Source of the DNA: Planctomycetota bacterium
GTDB taxonomy: Bacteria; Planctomycetota; UBA1135; UBA2386
Assembly (NCBI GenBank): GCA_014192625.1
Contig: BJHM01000011.1
Location: 1-64,000, forward strand
Reading direction: 5' to 3'
DNA length: 64,000 nt
Below, piece after piece: positions 62,140-64,000 of this stretch; within the stretch, counting starts at the first letter, position 1; each line of letters starts with the position of its first letter. Made by a program: the position numbers and the translations under genes. The notes below the pieces were generated by a model. It worked only from the letters and a program-made list of their open reading frames with translations. It searched no databases and was not told where the DNA came from.

Positions 62140-64000
62140 ATGGTCGTAGAAGACACTAGCAAGAGGGACTCGAAGGACGTCGCGCAGATCAAGACGTTCC
62201 GCAACTTCGGCGTCATCGCACACATCGACGCTGGCAAGACCACCTTTAGTGAGCGCATCCTCTTTATCACCGGCAAGAACCACAAGATTGGCGAGGTGCA
62301 CGAGGGCGCGGCGACGATGGACTACCTCGAGGAGGAACGTAAGCGTGGTATCACGATTACCTCCGCGGCGACGACCTGCTATTGGCGCGACCATCGCATG
62401 AGCCTGATCGACACGCCAGGTCACGTCGACTTCACGGCCGAGGTGGAGCGCTCGCTGCGCGTCCTCGACGGTGCCGTCGGTGTGTTCTGCGCCGTGGCCG
62501 GTGTGCAGCCGCAGTCGGAGACGGTGTGGCGCCAGGCCAACCGTTACAAGGTCCCGCGCGTCGCGTTCGTCAACAAGATGGACCGTACCGGTGCCGACTT
62601 CTACAAGGCTATCGATTCGATGCGGAAGCGGCTGAACGCCAACCCCGTGCCGTTGGTCATGCCGATCGGCAAGGAGAAGGACTTCCGCGGCGTTGTGGAC
62701 TTGGTCCACATGAACTCGTGCATCTGGTCGGAAGATGATGCGCGCGAAATGACGGTTGGCGTGATCCCGCCGGAGTTGCTCGCCGAGGCCAAGGTGCGCC
62801 GCGAGCAAATGGTCGAGGCGATTGCCGATGCGGATGACAAGCTCGTCGAGAAGTTTCTCGATGGCACCGAAATCACGGTGGCAGAAATTCAGGCCGGTAT
62901 CCGCAAGGGTGCGCTCGAGCTGAAGTTTACGCCGGTGTTCTGCGGTTCCGCCTTCAAGGACAAGGGTGTTCAGCAAGTGCTCGACGCGATCGTCGACTAC
63001 CTGCCAAGCCCGCTCGATGTCCCGGCGATCATCGGCACCAATCCTGAGACGGATGAGAAGGTCGAGCGCGAGATGCTCCCCAGCCAGCCGTTCTCTGGCC
63101 TCGTCTTCAAGACGATCAGCGATCCAAATGGTGATCTCACGTTCATCCGCATCTACACGGGTGAGATGAAGCAGGGCGAAAAATACTACAACGCTCGTCT
63201 GCGCCGCTACGAGCGCATCGGCCGCCTCGTTCGCATGCACGCTGCACAGCGCGAGCCGATTGATATCGCGCGCGCTGGCGACATCGTTGCCGCCGTCGGC
63301 ATCCGGGATTCGATCACGGGCGACACGCTTTCGACCAGGGAAGACCCGGTTGTGTTTGAAGCGATGAACTTCCCGGACACGGTTATCAGCATGGCGATCG
63401 AGCCGAAGGTTTCGTCCGATCGCGATAAGCTCGCCGACGTCATCGCGAAGTTCCTCCGCGAAGACCCGACGTTCAAGGCGCGCACCGACGATCAGACCGG
63501 CCAGATGGTCATCTCGGGCATGGGTGAGTTGCACCTCGAAGTGAAGTGCAACATGATCATGAACGACTACAAGATTCCGGTCGTCGTTGGTCGTCCGAAG
63601 GTCGCCTACAAGATGACTCTGAAGGGGCCGAAGGACGTTGAGGCGCGGCACATCAAGCAGTCGGGTGGTTCGGGTCAGTTCGCCGTGGCGCGCGTCCGCT
63701 TTACGACGGATCCAGAGATCGAAGAATTTGAGTTCGTCGACGCGGTGAAGGGCGGTTCGGTGCCGCGCGAATACATCTCGTCGGTCAGCTACGGCATTGA
63801 GACTGCAGTGAAGGGCGGCGGCCGCATCGGCTTCCCCTTCGTCAAGGTCCGCGCCGAACTTTACGACGGCCAGAGCCACGACGTTGACTCGAGCACGATG
63901 GCGTTCGAGGCTGCCGGTGGACTTGCCTTCCGGATGGCATCGGAGAACAACAGCCAGTTGCTCGAGCCGATCATGAAGATCGAGATCGAGGCGCCGGAAG
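62140..64000 (+). CDS. fusA: Translation elongation factor G (3' end beyond window)
   Basis: 620 of about 700 residues, starting at ATG 62140. GTPase that drives ribosomal translocation. G1 is AHIDAGKTT; the switch I region [35 protein letters not shown]3 DTPGHVDF, G4 NKMD and G5 GSAF are all present. Domain II starts near [25 protein letters not shown]; domain III with [19 protein letters not shown]; domain IV with [16 protein letters not shown]. An N-terminal 18-residue charged extension ([18 protein letters not shown]) precedes the G domain. Planctomycetes often have more than one EF-G. No rpsL/rpsG/tuf genes flank it here. Confidence 0.95.
   Translation, partial: MVVEDTSKRDSKDVAQIKTFRNFGVIAHIDAGKTTFSERILFITGKNHKIGEVHEGAATMDYLEEERKRGITITSAATTCYWRDHRMSLIDTPGHVDFTAEVERSLRVLDGAVGVFCAVAGVQPQSETVWRQANRYKVPRVAFVNKMDRTGADFYKAIDSMRKRLNANPVPLVMPIGKEKDFRGVVDLVHMNSCIWSEDDAREMTVGVIPPELLAEAKVRREQMVEAIADADDKLVEKFLDGTEITVAEIQAGIRKGALELKFTPVFCGSAFKDKGVQQVLDAIVDYLPSPLDVPAIIGTNPETDEKVEREMLPSQPFSGLVFKTISDPNGDLTFIRIYTGEMKQGEKYYNARLRRYERIGRLVRMHAAQREPIDIARAGDIVAAVGIRDSITGDTLSTREDPVVFEAMNFPDTVISMAIEPKVSSDRDKLADVIAKFLREDPTFKARTDDQTGQMVISGMGELHLEVKCNMIMNDYKIPVVVGRPKVAYKMTLKGPKDVEARHIKQSGGSGQFAVARVRFTTDPEIEEFEFVDAVKGGSVPREYISSVSYGIETAVKGGGRIGFPFVKVRAELYDGQSHDVDSSTMAFEAAGGLAFRMASENNSQLLEPIMKIEIEAPE

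Noticed and set aside
61888..63879. Long open reading frame on the minus strand extending the carbonic anhydrase gene across fusA
   Set aside because: It is the antisense of a strongly conserved EF-G gene with GC-rich codon bias, which commonly leaves the opposite strand open. The carbonic anhydrase has a clear signal peptide at ATG 61887.

Overview
The window looks like a chromosomal stretch from a member of the Planctomycetota. The strongest evidence is an adjacent pair at 17695-22646: a PSCyt1/DUF1549/DUF1553 protein followed, with a 4-base overlap, by a DUF1501 protein, an arrangement that is a hallmark of this phylum. Many secreted proteins carry signal peptides ending in Ala-Gln, and there is a C25 (gingipain-like) peptidase, a DUF3472 protein and several large multidomain secreted proteins, all of which fit. 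Most of the DNA is visibly GC-rich. A block from about 15.33 to 28.25 kb is clearly more AT-rich. No rRNA, tRNA, CRISPR array, transposase or integrase was recognised.

Layout. 1-230: tandem 10-bp array. 355-5180: CYTH-CHAD protein, converging on a coupled pair (secreted endonuclease I with lamin-tail domain, then a carboxypeptidase-regulatory-like membrane protein). 5364-10312: surface-glycan type genes (GT2 glycosyltransferase, two SAM methyltransferases, a GT-C-like membrane protein) plus thiE. 10338-15316: small membrane protein, secreted di-haem cytochrome c peroxidase family protein, methylmalonyl-CoA mutase. 15738-28005: AT-rich block with a membrane glycosyltransferase, the PSCyt1/DUF1501 pair, a GH63-like glucosidase, soluble transhydrogenase and a frameshifted Asp-box gene behind a G9 tract. 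28274-33924: hflK-hflC, two unknowns, DUF3472 and a truncated haemoglobin. 33930-38372: C25 peptidase with TonB-like protein, opposite a GT2 glycosyltransferase. 38802-44512: a 1012-residue kinase-M23-aminotransferase fusion, a methyltransferase and glpD. 44731-54114: YHYH/EF-hand/phosphatase fusion, phytanoyl-CoA dioxygenase, NERD protein ending in a 20-bp tandem array, nagA, unknown membrane and secreted proteins, DUF6624-like protein. 54211-64000: S9 peptidase-peroxiredoxin fusion, GT-C membrane protein, tandem beta-carbonic anhydrase, and fusA cut off by the window end.

How the genes fit together. Several neighbours suggest cell-envelope and phospholipid or amino-sugar turnover: glpD (glycerol-3-phosphate), an ethanolamine-phosphate-lyase-like aminotransferase fused to a small-molecule kinase and an M23 domain, a secreted metallophosphatase, and NagA. 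This is inference from gene content. The most unusual features are large domain fusions with intact active sites (S9 peptidase + PrxQ-type peroxiredoxin; two carbonic anhydrases in one exported chain; YHYH + EF-hands + phosphatase) and a striking number of short GC-rich tandem arrays. Arrays inside genes have units that are multiples of 3 bp. Those at gene edges have 10- or 20-bp units.
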